Made by a program: the position numbers and the translations under genes
The notes under the pieces: generated by a model
Told to the model about the DNA's origin: nothing
The model's database searches: none
Seen by the model: the letters and a program-made list of their open reading frames with translations, nothing else
Shown: piece by piece, positions 35,446 through 43,826 of the stretch
Layout of the letters: every line of letters begins with the position of its first letter
Position numbering within the stretch: the first letter of the stretch is position 1
Origin: Pyxidicoccus xibeiensis
GTDB lineage: Bacteria > Myxococcota > Myxococcia > Myxococcales > Myxococcaceae
Assembly (NCBI RefSeq): GCF_024198175.1
Contig: NZ_JAJVKV010000004.1
Span: 1,054,001-1,118,000, forward strand
DNA length: 64,000 bases
Direction of reading: 5' to 3'

Positions 35446-36396
35446 ATGGCGACGACCCCACAGGCGAAGCAGCCGGCCCTCCACCCCGGTGCGCCCGAGC
35501 GGCTGGCGGAGCTGGCCGGCTGGCTCGAGCACCTCACCCGGCGCGACGGCATGCACCCGACGGCCATCGAGCGCCTCTCGCTCATCCGCGCATCGAGCGC
35601 CGGTGAGCCCTTCCACGTCCTGCACCAGCCGGCGCTGTGCATCATCGTCCAGGGCGCCAAGCGGGTGATGGTGGGCGAGGAGGTCTACCGCTATGGGGCC
35701 GCGCAGCACCTCGTCATCTCGGTGGACCTGCCCGCCGTCGGGCAGGTGACGCACGCCACGCCCCGGACGCCCTACCTCTGCTTCCGGCTGGACCTGGACC
35801 CGGGAGAGCTCGCCGAGCTGGTGCTGAAGACGGGCGCGCCCCCGCCGGCGGAGCGAGGCAGCTCGCGGGCGCTGTTCATCGGTCAGACGCCCGCGCCGCT
35901 AGTGGACGCGGCGCTGCGGCTGGTGCGCCTGCTGGACACGCCCGAGGACATCCCCACCCTGGCCCCGCTGACGATGCGCGAAATCCTCTACCGCCTGCTC
36001 AGGAGCGAGGACGGCTGGAGGCTGGGACAGATTGCCACGGCGAACAGCCAGGCACAGCGCATCGTCAAGAGCATCGACTGGCTGAAGACGCACTTCCGGG
36101 AGCCGCTGCGCATCGAGGACCTCGCGCGGAAGGTGCACATGAGCCCGTCCGCGCTGCACCACCACTTCAAGGCCGTCACCAACCTGAGCCCCCTGCAGTA
36201 CCAGAAGCAGCTGCGGCTCCAGGAGGCCCGGCGCCTGCTGCTCAGTGACGAGGTGGACGTGGCGACCGCGGGCTTCCGGGTGGGTTACGAGAGCCCCTCC
36301 CAGTTCAACCGCGAGTACCGGCGCCTGTTCGGCGCGCCTCCCGGGAGGGACTTGCGCCAGCTGCGCGGCACCCGGGCAACGCTCGTGGCGCTCTGA
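35446..36396 (+). CDS. AraC-family transcriptional regulator
   Basis: 316 residues from the ATG at 35446 (TTGGAG seven bases upstream). The N-terminal half is the AraC_N (PF06719-like) cupin sensor: LHQPALCIIVQGAKRVMVGEEVYRYGAAQHLVISVDLPAVG. The C-terminal 100 residues hold two HTH motifs: RIEDLARKVHMSPSALHHHFKAVTNLSPLQYQK and VDVATAGFRVGYESPSQFNREYRRLFG. Regulators of this subgroup usually sit next to an oxidoreductase they activate, as here with the SDR gene. Confidence 0.92.
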   Translation: MATTPQAKQPALHPGAPERLAELAGWLEHLTRRDGMHPTAIERLSLIRASSAGEPFHVLHQPALCIIVQGAKRVMVGEEVYRYGAAQHLVISVDLPAVGQVTHATPRTPYLCFRLDLDPGELAELVLKTGAPPPAERGSSRALFIGQTPAPLVDAALRLVRLLDTPEDIPTLAPLTMREILYRLLRSEDGWRLGQIATANSQAQRIVKSIDWLKTHFREPLRIEDLARKVHMSPSALHHHFKAVTNLSPLQYQKQLRLQEARRLLLSDEVDVATAGFRVGYESPSQFNREYRRLFGAPPGRDLRQLRGTRATLVAL

Positions 36397-36440
36397 CCCG
36401 CGGCGGGTACAGTCACGCCCGTTCCCGCTCCGAAGGAGTC

Positions 36441-37847
36441 ATGTCCGTGTCCTTCCCCCGCCGTCTCGCCGTGTTCGCCGTCTTCCTCCTGGGCCTCGCC
36501 ACGAGCCGCCCCGCCGCCGCGCAGGGCCCCGTTCAGCGCATCGACGCCTTCGTGCGAGCGGAGCTGGAGCGCCAGCAGGTGCCCGGCGTCGGCATCGGCG
36601 TCGTGAAGAATGGCAAGGTGCTCCTGGCGAAGGGGTATGGCTTCGCGAACCTGGAGCACCAGGTCCCCGCCAGGCCGGAGACGCTCTTCCAGGCGGGCTC
36701 CATCGGCAAGCAGTTCACCGCGATGGCGGTGATGCTGCAGGTGGAGGCGGGCAAGCTCGCGCTGGCGGACCCGCTGACGAAGTTCTTCCCCGAGGCTCCG
36801 GCCTCCTGGAAGGCCCTCACGGTGCGCCACCTCCTCAACCACACCTCCGGCCTCCCGGACCTGGAGGGCACGCTCGACTACCGGAAGGACTACACCGATG
36901 AGGAGCTCGCGAAGTTCGCCTACGCGCTGAAGCCCGAGTTCACCCCGGGCGCGCGCTGGAGCTACAGCAACACCGGCTACGTCCTGCTGGGCATCATCGT
37001 GAACCGCGTCGCGGGCAGGTTCTACGGCGACGTGCTGCGCGAGCAGGTCTTCAAGCCCGCGGGCATGACGACGGCTCGCATCATCAGCGAGGCGGACATC
37101 GTCCCGCACCGCGCGGCCGGCTATCGCATGGTCGACGGGCAGGTGAAGAACCAGGAGTGGGTCTCGCCCTCGCTCAACACCACGGGAGACGGCTCCATGT
37201 ATGTCTCCGTGCGGGACCTGCTGGCGTGGGACGCGGCGGTGCAGAAGGGGGCCATCCTGAAGCCGGAGAGCTGGAAGGAGATCCTCACCCCCGCGACGCT
37301 CACCAGCGGCGCCACCTATCCGTATGGCTTTGGCTGGCAGCTGCTGGAGCGGGCCGGGAAGCCGCTGCACCAGCACGGCGGTGCGTGGCAGGGCTTCAGG
37401 AGCGCCTTCTCCCGCTTCGTGGGAGACGGCATCTCCATCGTCGTGCTGACCAACTCCTCGGCGGCGAACCCCACGCGGTTCGTGGAGGGCCTCGTGGCCC
37501 TCCTGAACCCCGCGCTCGCCCGGCCGGAGCTCAAGCCCATCGAGGACAAGGAGCCCCAGGTCACCGCGCACATCGCGGCGCTGCTGGAGAAGACCCGGGA
37601 GGGGAAGCTCGCGCCGGCGGACTTCGCCTACCTCCGCGCGGGGTTCTTTCCGGAGCGCGCGAAGCTGTACCAGACGCAGCTGCGCGAGCTGGGGCCCACC
37701 GGACCGCTGGTGCTGCTCGAGCGGACCCCGCTGGGCGATGACCGCCTCTACACGTACCGGGTGGCGTTCGGCCCCCGGAACTTCCAGCTCCTCGTGGGGC
37801 TCGCGCCGGACGAGCGACTGACGCTCTTCGGCATGCGCCCCGAGTAG
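36441..37847 (+). CDS. Secreted serine hydrolase, class C beta-lactamase fold
   Basis: 468 residues with a signal peptide ending near AAAQ (28). The three beta-lactamase/PBP motifs are present: S87-x-x-K90 (SIGK), Y175-S-N177 and H312-G-G. The family includes D-Ala-D-Ala peptidases, esterases and other hydrolases; true AmpC activity is not implied. The last 120 residues form an extra alpha/beta domain (DUF3471-like position). It starts 44 bp after the AraC gene in the same direction, so read-through is possible. Confidence 0.9.
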   Translation: MSVSFPRRLAVFAVFLLGLATSRPAAAQGPVQRIDAFVRAELERQQVPGVGIGVVKNGKVLLAKGYGFANLEHQVPARPETLFQAGSIGKQFTAMAVMLQVEAGKLALADPLTKFFPEAPASWKALTVRHLLNHTSGLPDLEGTLDYRKDYTDEELAKFAYALKPEFTPGARWSYSNTGYVLLGIIVNRVAGRFYGDVLREQVFKPAGMTTARIISEADIVPHRAAGYRMVDGQVKNQEWVSPSLNTTGDGSMYVSVRDLLAWDAAVQKGAILKPESWKEILTPATLTSGATYPYGFGWQLLERAGKPLHQHGGAWQGFRSAFSRFVGDGISIVVLTNSSAANPTRFVEGLVALLNPALARPELKPIEDKEPQVTAHIAALLEKTREGKLAPADFAYLRAGFFPERAKLYQTQLRELGPTGPLVLLERTPLGDDRLYTYRVAFGPRNFQLLVGLAPDERLTLFGMRPE

Positions 37848-37851
37848 GGGC

Positions 37852-38316
37852 CTACTTCGACCCAGGCGTCGCGCGCAGGGCCAGCATCGGGCGGAACGCG
37901 TCCCGGTACACCCAGGCGAGGTAGAGCTCCAGGGCCAGGACGACGAAGGTCATCACCATGCCCATCGGCGCCAGGAAGAGGTGGAACGCGACGATGTTGA
38001 CGATGACGGGCGCGAGCAGTGCCAGCGCCAGCGGCACGAAGCGGTTGGCCAGCAGCAGCACGCCCGCCAGCACCTCGGTGCCCTTGATGAGCGGCATCAT
38101 GTAGCCCGTCTTCATCAGCGCGATGCTGAACGCCATGGAGGCCTCCGGCATGGGCTCCGTCGGCGGAGGGATGAAGTTCAGGAAGCCGTTCAGCCCGAAG
38201 ACGAAGAACATCAACCCCATCAGGAAGCGCGCGGCGGTCGGAAGGTGGCGGGCCAGCGACTTCGAGCCCTGGCCTGCTCCGGCGACATCCACGTTCAGCG
38301 TCGTTCCCGTTCCCAT
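37852..38316 (-). CDS. DoxX-family membrane protein
   Basis: 154 residues from the ATG at 38316 (ribosome site ggggag). Four membrane helices are visible, with the family features ARFLMGLMFFVFGLNGFLNF, MPLIKGTEVLAGVLLLANRFVPLAL and PVIVNIVAFHLFLAP. DoxX-like proteins are poorly characterised and are linked to quinone/thiol redox partners in some organisms. The gene is convergent with the serine hydrolase gene (4 bp between stops). Confidence 0.85.
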   Translation of the reverse strand: MGTGTTLNVDVAGAGQGSKSLARHLPTAARFLMGLMFFVFGLNGFLNFIPPPTEPMPEASMAFSIALMKTGYMMPLIKGTEVLAGVLLLANRFVPLALALLAPVIVNIVAFHLFLAPMGMVMTFVVLALELYLAWVYRDAFRPMLALRATPGSK

Positions 38317-38423
38317 GGCGTACTCCCCTTCGTGGTTCCTACAGGTGGTTGGCGCCGGGGCCAGCGAACTGGTGCGGCCCCGGCTTCTGTAGCTACGACG
38401 AACGGGAATCCGGGAGATCGACA

Positions 38424-38444
38424 CGCCGGAGATTTTCTCCGGCG
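38424..38444. terminator. Perfect hairpin after the beta-helix lipoprotein gene
   Basis: cgccggaga at 38424-38432 and tctccggcg at 38436-38444 pair perfectly around a TTT loop, about 40 bp beyond the stop of the minus-strand gene and 108 bp before DoxX. There is no U-run in the minus-strand direction, so a regulatory site is the alternative. Confidence 0.5.
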
Positions 38445-38484
38445 CTCCGACAAGTCCCCGGAATCATTGGCGCCCGCCCCTGCA

Positions 38485-40047
38485 CTACGGGGTGAAGGGG
38501 GTCGGGTTGGGCACCGGGGGAATGGTGACCGCCTGCCCGTAGACCAGGGTGTTGCCCGTCACCGCCCCCGTCGCATTCAGCCGGCTCGCGTCGGCCAGCG
38601 TGCCGCTGACACCCTGGACGTTGAAGGTGCACTGGGTATCGCAGTCATAGGCCACGAGCCGCGCCGCGTTGCTGGAGTGGACGGCGATGCCCACCGCCGT
38701 CGTCACCCCCGAGCGCATGAAGAAGTGGGCGTCCCGGGGCTGGTAGCTGGTGACGGACTCGACGCGCGGGCCCGGCGTCGCCGAGTTCCACAGGCGGTAG
38801 TTGCGCTTGCACTCGGCGGCGACGGTGTTGCGGATGAGCATGTTGCGCACCTTGGTGTCGATGCAGCCATCCTCCGAGCCCCGGAAGTAGCTGTCCTCGA
38901 CGAGCACGTCGCTCGCCGTGCTCTCACCGTCGATGCCGTCCCCCTGGGTGTAGTCGGTCTGCTTGCCGATGACGTTGAGCACGGTCGCCCTGCGGACCAC
39001 CACGTTGCGCGCGGTGTCGTAGAAGGCAATGCCCACCGGGTAGTCGCTGCCCTGCCCGCCAATCAGCTGGGGCTGCATGTCGATGTACGTGTCCTCGATG
39101 AGCACGCCATTCGTGTTCGACGCAAGGAAGATGCCGCCGCGCGTGAACTGGAGAATCATCGCGCCGCGCACCGTGAGGTCTGTCACTGACGCGGTGGTGG
39201 AGCGCTCGACGTCCACGCACGTGGCGAGGTTCTCCGCCCGGAACTGGCTGAGCGTGACGTGCGAGACGGGCGCCACGGCGCGGAACGCGAAGCACGTGCC
39301 GACATGGCGGAACTCCAGGTTGTGGAAGACCACGTTGCTGGCCCGCACCTGGAACGCCACCGCCCCCGACTTCGCGCGCGTGGAGGCTTCGAAGGTGGAC
39401 TGGAACACCGGCCGGCCCAGGATGCCCTTGAGGGTGACGGGCGCGCCGTCCGCGCCGCCGGCGGAGACGGTGTAGCCCGTGCCGTACGTGCCGCCGTGGA
39501 TGCACACCTGCCCGCCCGGGCCCACCGCCGTGATGAAGGCGTTCAGGTTCGCCATCGTCCCCGCGTTCTGCGCGGTGAGCCCGTCCTTCGTCCCCGCGCC
39601 AGTGACGGAGATGTGGCGCACGGCGGTGCCCGTGCACTCGTCAGCCGTGGGCGTCGCGTACAGCCCGTTCGAGTACGTGGAGGTCGTCTCCACCGTGGCG
39701 CCCTTGATGCGCACGCGGAACTCGTAGCGCGTGCCGTTGGTCAGCCCCGTCACCACGTACGTGGTGTTGGAGCCCGCGCTGCGGTAGCTCCAGGTTCCGT
39801 CGGCCACGCGGAAGCGCACCTGGTATTGCTCGGTGCCCGCGGTGGCCGAGCTCCAGCGGAGCGTCACCCTGGAATCCCCAGGCACGGCCTCCACCATCGT
39901 CGGAGCCGTGAGGGCCGACTCGACGGTGTCGATCGTGTCGCGCTCGTCCACCCCATCTTCCCCACCGACGGGCTGGGGACCACACGCCAGCTGGAGCACG
40001 ACGGCTCCCAGCAACAGCAGGAGGTGCTTCTCGGTAGAACGCCTCAT
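38485..40047 (-). CDS. Lipoprotein with Fn3 domain and parallel beta-helix (pectate-lyase-like)
   Basis: 520 residues. The signal peptide ends in VLQLAC (C22), a lipobox. An Fn3 domain (about 48-132, PTMVEAVPGDSRVTLRW...YEFRVRIKG) is followed by a right-handed beta-helix (about 145-480) with regular rungs such as VVFHNLEFRHVG, VTDLTVRGAMI, VLIEDTYIDM, VVVRRATVLNVIG, VLVEDSYFRG and MLIRNTVAAE. The fold is shared by polysaccharide lyases and other carbohydrate-active proteins. I cannot point to certain catalytic residues, so substrate and activity are open. It is a probable surface polysaccharide-active protein. Confidence 0.8.
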   Translation of the reverse strand: MRRSTEKHLLLLLGAVVLQLACGPQPVGGEDGVDERDTIDTVESALTAPTMVEAVPGDSRVTLRWSSATAGTEQYQVRFRVADGTWSYRSAGSNTTYVVTGLTNGTRYEFRVRIKGATVETTSTYSNGLYATPTADECTGTAVRHISVTGAGTKDGLTAQNAGTMANLNAFITAVGPGGQVCIHGGTYGTGYTVSAGGADGAPVTLKGILGRPVFQSTFEASTRAKSGAVAFQVRASNVVFHNLEFRHVGTCFAFRAVAPVSHVTLSQFRAENLATCVDVERSTTASVTDLTVRGAMILQFTRGGIFLASNTNGVLIEDTYIDMQPQLIGGQGSDYPVGIAFYDTARNVVVRRATVLNVIGKQTDYTQGDGIDGESTASDVLVEDSYFRGSEDGCIDTKVRNMLIRNTVAAECKRNYRLWNSATPGPRVESVTSYQPRDAHFFMRSGVTTAVGIAVHSSNAARLVAYDCDTQCTFNVQGVSGTLADASRLNATGAVTGNTLVYGQAVTIPPVPNPTPFTP

Positions 40048-40158
40048 CAGGGTCTGCTCCTTGTTGGCCTCTCGGCGCCGGACGGGTTTTCGGAGGCAGG
40101 AGCAGACCAGTTGCGGCTTTTCGTCGGATGAGGCCTGGATGTGAAGTGTGAGCCGCGC

Positions 40159-40980
40159 CTACTTCGTGGCGAGGAGGGCCTTCAGCTCGTCCGAGGTGCC
40201 GTTGAAGTAGCTCTGGTCGACCTGTCCGTCGATGCCGGCCACCTTGCCGCTCTCCGTGTACTGCCAGAAGTGCCAGCGCTTCCAGCCCTTGGGGAGCTTG
40301 GGCTCGGCCTGCTGCGTGTACGCGGCGAGCCAGAGCGGGTGGTCCTCGAAGTAGGGGTGGTCGCAGAAGCTGCCGCTCCACGTCACGTGGTTCGTGTAGA
40401 TCATCGGCTTGCGGCCGAGCTCCTTCTCCACGCCCTGCGAGAAGCGCTGGAGCATCCCCGCGAGCTGCTCGCAGGTGAAGCCCGCGTACTCCGTCTTGAA
40501 CTGCTCCACGTCCACCACGGGCGGAAGCTCACCGGAGTCCGGCTTCAGGTGCTTGGTGAAGTTGGCCACCTGCTTGTCCACGTCCTCCTTGGGGTGGAAG
40601 AAGTGGTAGGCGCCGCGAGGCAGCCCCGCCTTCTTCGCCCCGCTCCAGTGCGTCGTGAAGCGCGGGTCCACCGAGCCCGTGGACTCCGTCGCCTTCACGA
40701 AGACGAACGCGGTCGCGGAGGTGAGGGCCTCCCACTTCACGGTGGGCTGGTAGTGGGAGACGTCGACGCCCTGCAGCCAGGCCTTCGCCTCCTGCCCCTT
40801 CGCGGCCTCCGCCGGGTGCGCGGCTGCGACAGGCGCGGCGGGCGCGGCGGCAACGGCCTCGGGGGCCTTCGCCTCCAGCGTGGGAGCTGGAGCCGCGGGA
40901 ATGCTCGGGGAGGAACAGGCCACGAGGGCCAGGGTGCTCAGCCAGCTCAGGGGATTCACGAGGGGGTGTCTGGGGGACAT
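40159..40980 (-). CDS. GH25-family lysozyme, lipoprotein
   Basis: 273 residues with lipobox LVACS (C22) and a 40-residue Ala/Pro linker. The GH25 (Chalaropsis-type muramidase) domain spans about 70-273: GVDVSHYQP (catalytic Asp region), FVFVKATEST, GAYHFFHP, and PPVVDVEQF with the catalytic acid pair. It hydrolyses beta-1,4 bonds in peptidoglycan, for wall remodelling or lysis of prey. It starts 12 bp after the preceding coiled-coil membrane gene, so the two form an operon. Confidence 0.9.
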   Translation of the reverse strand: MSPRHPLVNPLSWLSTLALVACSSPSIPAAPAPTLEAKAPEAVAAAPAAPVAAAHPAEAAKGQEAKAWLQGVDVSHYQPTVKWEALTSATAFVFVKATESTGSVDPRFTTHWSGAKKAGLPRGAYHFFHPKEDVDKQVANFTKHLKPDSGELPPVVDVEQFKTEYAGFTCEQLAGMLQRFSQGVEKELGRKPMIYTNHVTWSGSFCDHPYFEDHPLWLAAYTQQAEPKLPKGWKRWHFWQYTESGKVAGIDGQVDQSYFNGTSDELKALLATK

Positions 40981-40992
40981 TGCCGCGCTCCT

Positions 40993-41991
40993 TCAGTAGA
41001 CGATGAAGTTGAGGGTGAGGTTGGGGCGCACGCGCTGCGTGCCTCCCAGGGGAAGGTGGACTCCGCCGCCCAGGGCCACGCCGAGCTGGCGGCCCTTGTA
41101 GGACGGCGTGTAGGTGACGAAGGCGTCGCCGCCGCTGCCCTCGAGGGAGTCGAAGTCGGAGGACATGCCGCCCGCGAGGCCCACGTCGCCCAGCCGCACC
41201 ACGCTCGCCGAGGCGCCGAAGCGCAGCACGCGCTCCGAGCGGAACGAGGTGCCCACGGTGGCCATCCACCCCGGGCCCCACTTCACCCACCGGCTCGGCG
41301 GCCCCTCTTGCGGCGCGTTCGAGTAGGTGAAGTTCGCGTCCACCAGCCGGGCCTCGGCCAGCTCGCGGTACTCGCTTCCCTCTTGAAACACCTCCACCAG
41401 CTGGATGCGCTCGGCCATCAGCGAACCGTCGGTCTGCTGCACGACGGTGCCCTTCACGCGGAAGTACTGCTGCATCTCCAGGTCCTCATCGCCCTGCACC
41501 CAGATGTCCGGGTCGGTGAGGTGGACGCGGCCCTGCTTGTCCGCGAACGCGTAGGCGATGACGGGCTTCGCGTCGGGCGCCGGGGTGCCGCCGGGCGCCG
41601 CTGGAGCCGGGCCCACCACGTGCGCCTCCTCCATCCCATCCTCGGCGCGCTGCTTCAGCGAGAAGAGGGAGTTGGAGATGCTCTTCAGCGCGAGGTCATG
41701 CTCGCGGCGGAACTTCTCGAAGTCCGCGTCCCGCGACGTGAGCAGCGCGGCGTACTTCTTGTCGAGGTCATCCTGCGTGACGAGCTGAGAGCGCGCGGTG
41801 CCCAGCTGCGTGTTCAGCGCCTCGATTTCCTTCTCGCGCGCGGTGAGGTGCCCCTGGAGCTGGCGCTGGTACTCCGCCTCCCGGCGCTCCCAGTCCGCAT
41901 TGCTATAGCGGTGGAAGAGGTACGCGCCGCCCGCGGCCGAGCCGAGGACGAGCAGCAGCACGCCGGATACTCCCGTCAGCTTCAGCGACAT
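40993..41991 (-). CDS. Membrane-anchored coiled-coil protein (hypothetical)
   Basis: 332 residues from the ATG at 41991, spaced well from a gggggag ribosome site; the GTG two codons upstream is too close to it. One N-terminal membrane helix (TGVSGVLLLVLGSAAGGAYLF) is followed by a coiled coil (about 30-120, RREAEYQRQLQGHLTAREKE...). The C-terminal region is predicted beta-rich, ending in alternating strands (FRSERVLRFGASASVVRL, GVALGGGVHLPLG, PNLTLNFIVY). The fold is not recognised. Linkage to the lysozyme suggests a periplasmic cell-wall role. Confidence 0.7.
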   Translation of the reverse strand: MSLKLTGVSGVLLLVLGSAAGGAYLFHRYSNADWERREAEYQRQLQGHLTAREKEIEALNTQLGTARSQLVTQDDLDKKYAALLTSRDADFEKFRREHDLALKSISNSLFSLKQRAEDGMEEAHVVGPAPAAPGGTPAPDAKPVIAYAFADKQGRVHLTDPDIWVQGDEDLEMQQYFRVKGTVVQQTDGSLMAERIQLVEVFQEGSEYRELAEARLVDANFTYSNAPQEGPPSRWVKWGPGWMATVGTSFRSERVLRFGASASVVRLGDVGLAGGMSSDFDSLEGSGGDAFVTYTPSYKGRQLGVALGGGVHLPLGGTQRVRPNLTLNFIVY

Positions 41992-42393
41992 GGACACTCC
42001 CCCCTGTCGGCCTCACCCACGGAGGGGAAGCCGAACACGTTGTCCGAGTGACAGCGTGACACACGTCCCCGACAGCGCCCTCCAGGCAGGCCCACCTGGC
42101 GGATGGCTGCTTCCAACCGTGGCGAGCCACAGTCGCGGGGAACGGGTATCGGACTGTGTGCGGCTGTGACGCGGGCGGGCATCGAGACTCCGGCGCGGCG
42201 TCACTGCGGGAGGCATGCCAGCCCGCGCGTCGCTCTCCGCCAGAGGGCCCGCCTGGCCTCACCCGCGCGTCTCGCGTCCCAAGGGAACGCAGCCCGGGCT
42301 CAGCGGGACGCGAGGCCTGCGTCCAGCCCTCGCGAGGAGGGCGTGGGCCGGGCTGAAGCGGGACGGCATCAGCCCGGCCGGGCAGGCGGCTGC
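41992..42393. other. 402-bp intergenic region rich in inverted repeats
   Basis: No credible gene. Besides the terminator-like hairpin at 42347-42378, there is a 10-bp inverted pair (ctcgcgtccc at 42271-42280, complement at 42305-42314) enclosing the palindrome agcccgggct (42291-42300). The part nearest 41991 should contain the promoter of the coiled-coil/lysozyme operon, but no clear boxes are seen. Confidence 0.55.
42347..42378 (-). terminator. Terminator-like hairpin after the DUF899 gene
   Basis: Perfect 10-bp arms (gccgggctga, 42347-42356; complement 42369-42378) with a 12-nt loop, 16 bp past the DUF899 stop codon. No U-run follows. Confidence 0.5.
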
Positions 42394-43098
42394 TCAGGCG
42401 TACTCGTCCCGGCGCCGGAGCCATGCCATGGGGTGCGCGAGCCCCTGCTCGTCACGCCCCTTCGGGACGAGGTCCAGGTACTGGTAGGCCGCGTTCAGGC
42501 TGTCGATGCCCCGCGCGTAGCTGGAGTACGCGTGGAACACCTGACCGTCGGCGTCCTTGTAGAACGTGCTGACTCCCGGCATGTCCGTATTGTTTTCCTC
42601 GAACGGCCCGTAGTTGTAGCTGGCCCGATGCCGGGCAAGCTCCTCGGGCTTGAACGAGACGCCGTAGTCGAAGTTGAAGTCGCTCCCTCCGGAGGACACC
42701 CACTTGAAGCTCCAGCCCATGCGGCGCTGGTAGGCCTGGAGCTTCGGGAGCGGCGCGCGCGAAATCGCGAGCATCGTCACGTCGCGGTGCGCCAGGTGCG
42801 GAACGAAGCCGTTGAAGTTGTCCGCCCAGAACGAGCAGCTCTTGCACCCGGCCTCCCACTCCGGAGCGAACATGAAGTGGTAGACGAGGAGCTGGCTGCG
42901 CCCCGCGAAGAGCTGGGACAGCGTCTCCTCACCGTCGGGCCCCTGGAAGACGTACTTCTTGTCCACCCGCACCCAGGGCAGCTCACGCCGCTGCTGGCTG
43001 AGCTGGTCCTTCAGGTGCGTGAGCTCCCTTTCCCGGGCCAGCAGGCGCTTGCGCGCCTCCAGCCACTCTTCCCTCGATACGACTTTGTGGTTGTTCAT
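42394..43098 (-). CDS. DUF899 family thioredoxin-like protein
   Basis: 234 residues from the ATG at 43098. The DUF899 pattern is clear: EEWLEARKRLLARERELTHLKDQLSQQRRELPWV at the start, then YHFMFAPEWEAGCKSCSFWADNF with a CxxC-like pair, AISRAPLPKLQAYQRRMGWSFKWVSS and a DLVPKGRDE end. The fold is thioredoxin-like; the reaction is unknown. Its ATG overlaps the stop of the upstream beta-propeller gene (ATGA), so the two are coupled. Confidence 0.9.
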   Translation of the reverse strand: MNNHKVVSREEWLEARKRLLARERELTHLKDQLSQQRRELPWVRVDKKYVFQGPDGEETLSQLFAGRSQLLVYHFMFAPEWEAGCKSCSFWADNFNGFVPHLAHRDVTMLAISRAPLPKLQAYQRRMGWSFKWVSSGGSDFNFDYGVSFKPEELARHRASYNYGPFEENNTDMPGVSTFYKDADGQVFHAYSSYARGIDSLNAAYQYLDLVPKGRDEQGLAHPMAWLRRRDEYA

Positions 43099-43781
43099 GG
43101 TCCCTCTCCCTTCGGTCGCCGCACGGCGCGCACCCGTCCCGCGGGCCCGCCACCGCAAAAGAAAAGCTCTCCACCGTCCGACTCGAGCCCGCTCACCCCG
43201 GTGCCCTGAGGCATCTCGAGCCGCTCGAGCACCGCGCCCGAGCCCGGGTCGATGCGGCGGAGGTCGCTCGCGCCGTCTTCCCAGGTGCCGTGCCAGAGCT
43301 CGCCGTCGACCCACGTCACGCCCGTCACGAAGCGGTTGGATTCGATGGTGCGCAGGATGGCGCCAGTCTCCGGGTCGATTTGATGAATCTTCCGGTCGCG
43401 GTACTGGCCCACCCAGAGCGAGCCCTCGGCCCAGGCGAGTCCGGTGTCACGGCCCTGGCCGGGTGCGGGAATCGAAGCGACGACCTTCCCCGTCTCCAGG
43501 TCGATCTTGTCGATGCGCGCCTCCGCGATCTGGAACAGGTGCTTGCCGTCGAAGGCGGTCCCTGCATCCCCCGCGACGTCCAGCGTCCGCACCGTCTCGC
43601 CGCTCTCGGGGTCGAAGGCGATGAGCTTCGCGCCGGTGGCGGCCCAGACGCGGTGGCCATCGTGCGTGACACCGTGCACCTTCTCGACGCCCGCGAACGG
43701 GCCATACTCCCTGACGACCTCCGCGGCCCGCACGCGTGGCGGACCTTTCGGCTTCGCTGTCTTGGTCTGGGGTTGGGTCAT
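43095..43781 (-). CDS. Beta-propeller (YncE/SMP-30/Vgb-like) protein
   Basis: 228 residues with repeated strands of a WD/YVTN-like propeller: HDGHRVWAATGAKLIAFDPESGETVRTLDV, FDGKHLFQIAEARIDKIDLETGKVVASI, EGSLWVGQYRDRKIHQIDPETGAILRTI, VDGELWHGTWE. No signal peptide, so it is probably cytoplasmic. The ligand is unknown. It is coupled to DUF899 downstream and lies 45 bp after the regulator gene, so the three form one operon. Confidence 0.8.
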   Translation of the reverse strand: MTQPQTKTAKPKGPPRVRAAEVVREYGPFAGVEKVHGVTHDGHRVWAATGAKLIAFDPESGETVRTLDVAGDAGTAFDGKHLFQIAEARIDKIDLETGKVVASIPAPGQGRDTGLAWAEGSLWVGQYRDRKIHQIDPETGAILRTIESNRFVTGVTWVDGELWHGTWEDGASDLRRIDPGSGAVLERLEMPQGTGVSGLESDGGELFFCGGGPAGRVRAVRRPKGEGP

Positions 43782-43826
43782 GCCGTGGCTCCTTCACCGG
43801 GGATTCGTCGCTCCATCCACGTCCAA

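Noticed and set aside
40141..42051. Open frame antisense to the lysozyme operon
   Set aside because: Low-complexity translation. The opposite strand encodes a GH25 lysozyme and a coiled-coil protein with good ribosome sites.
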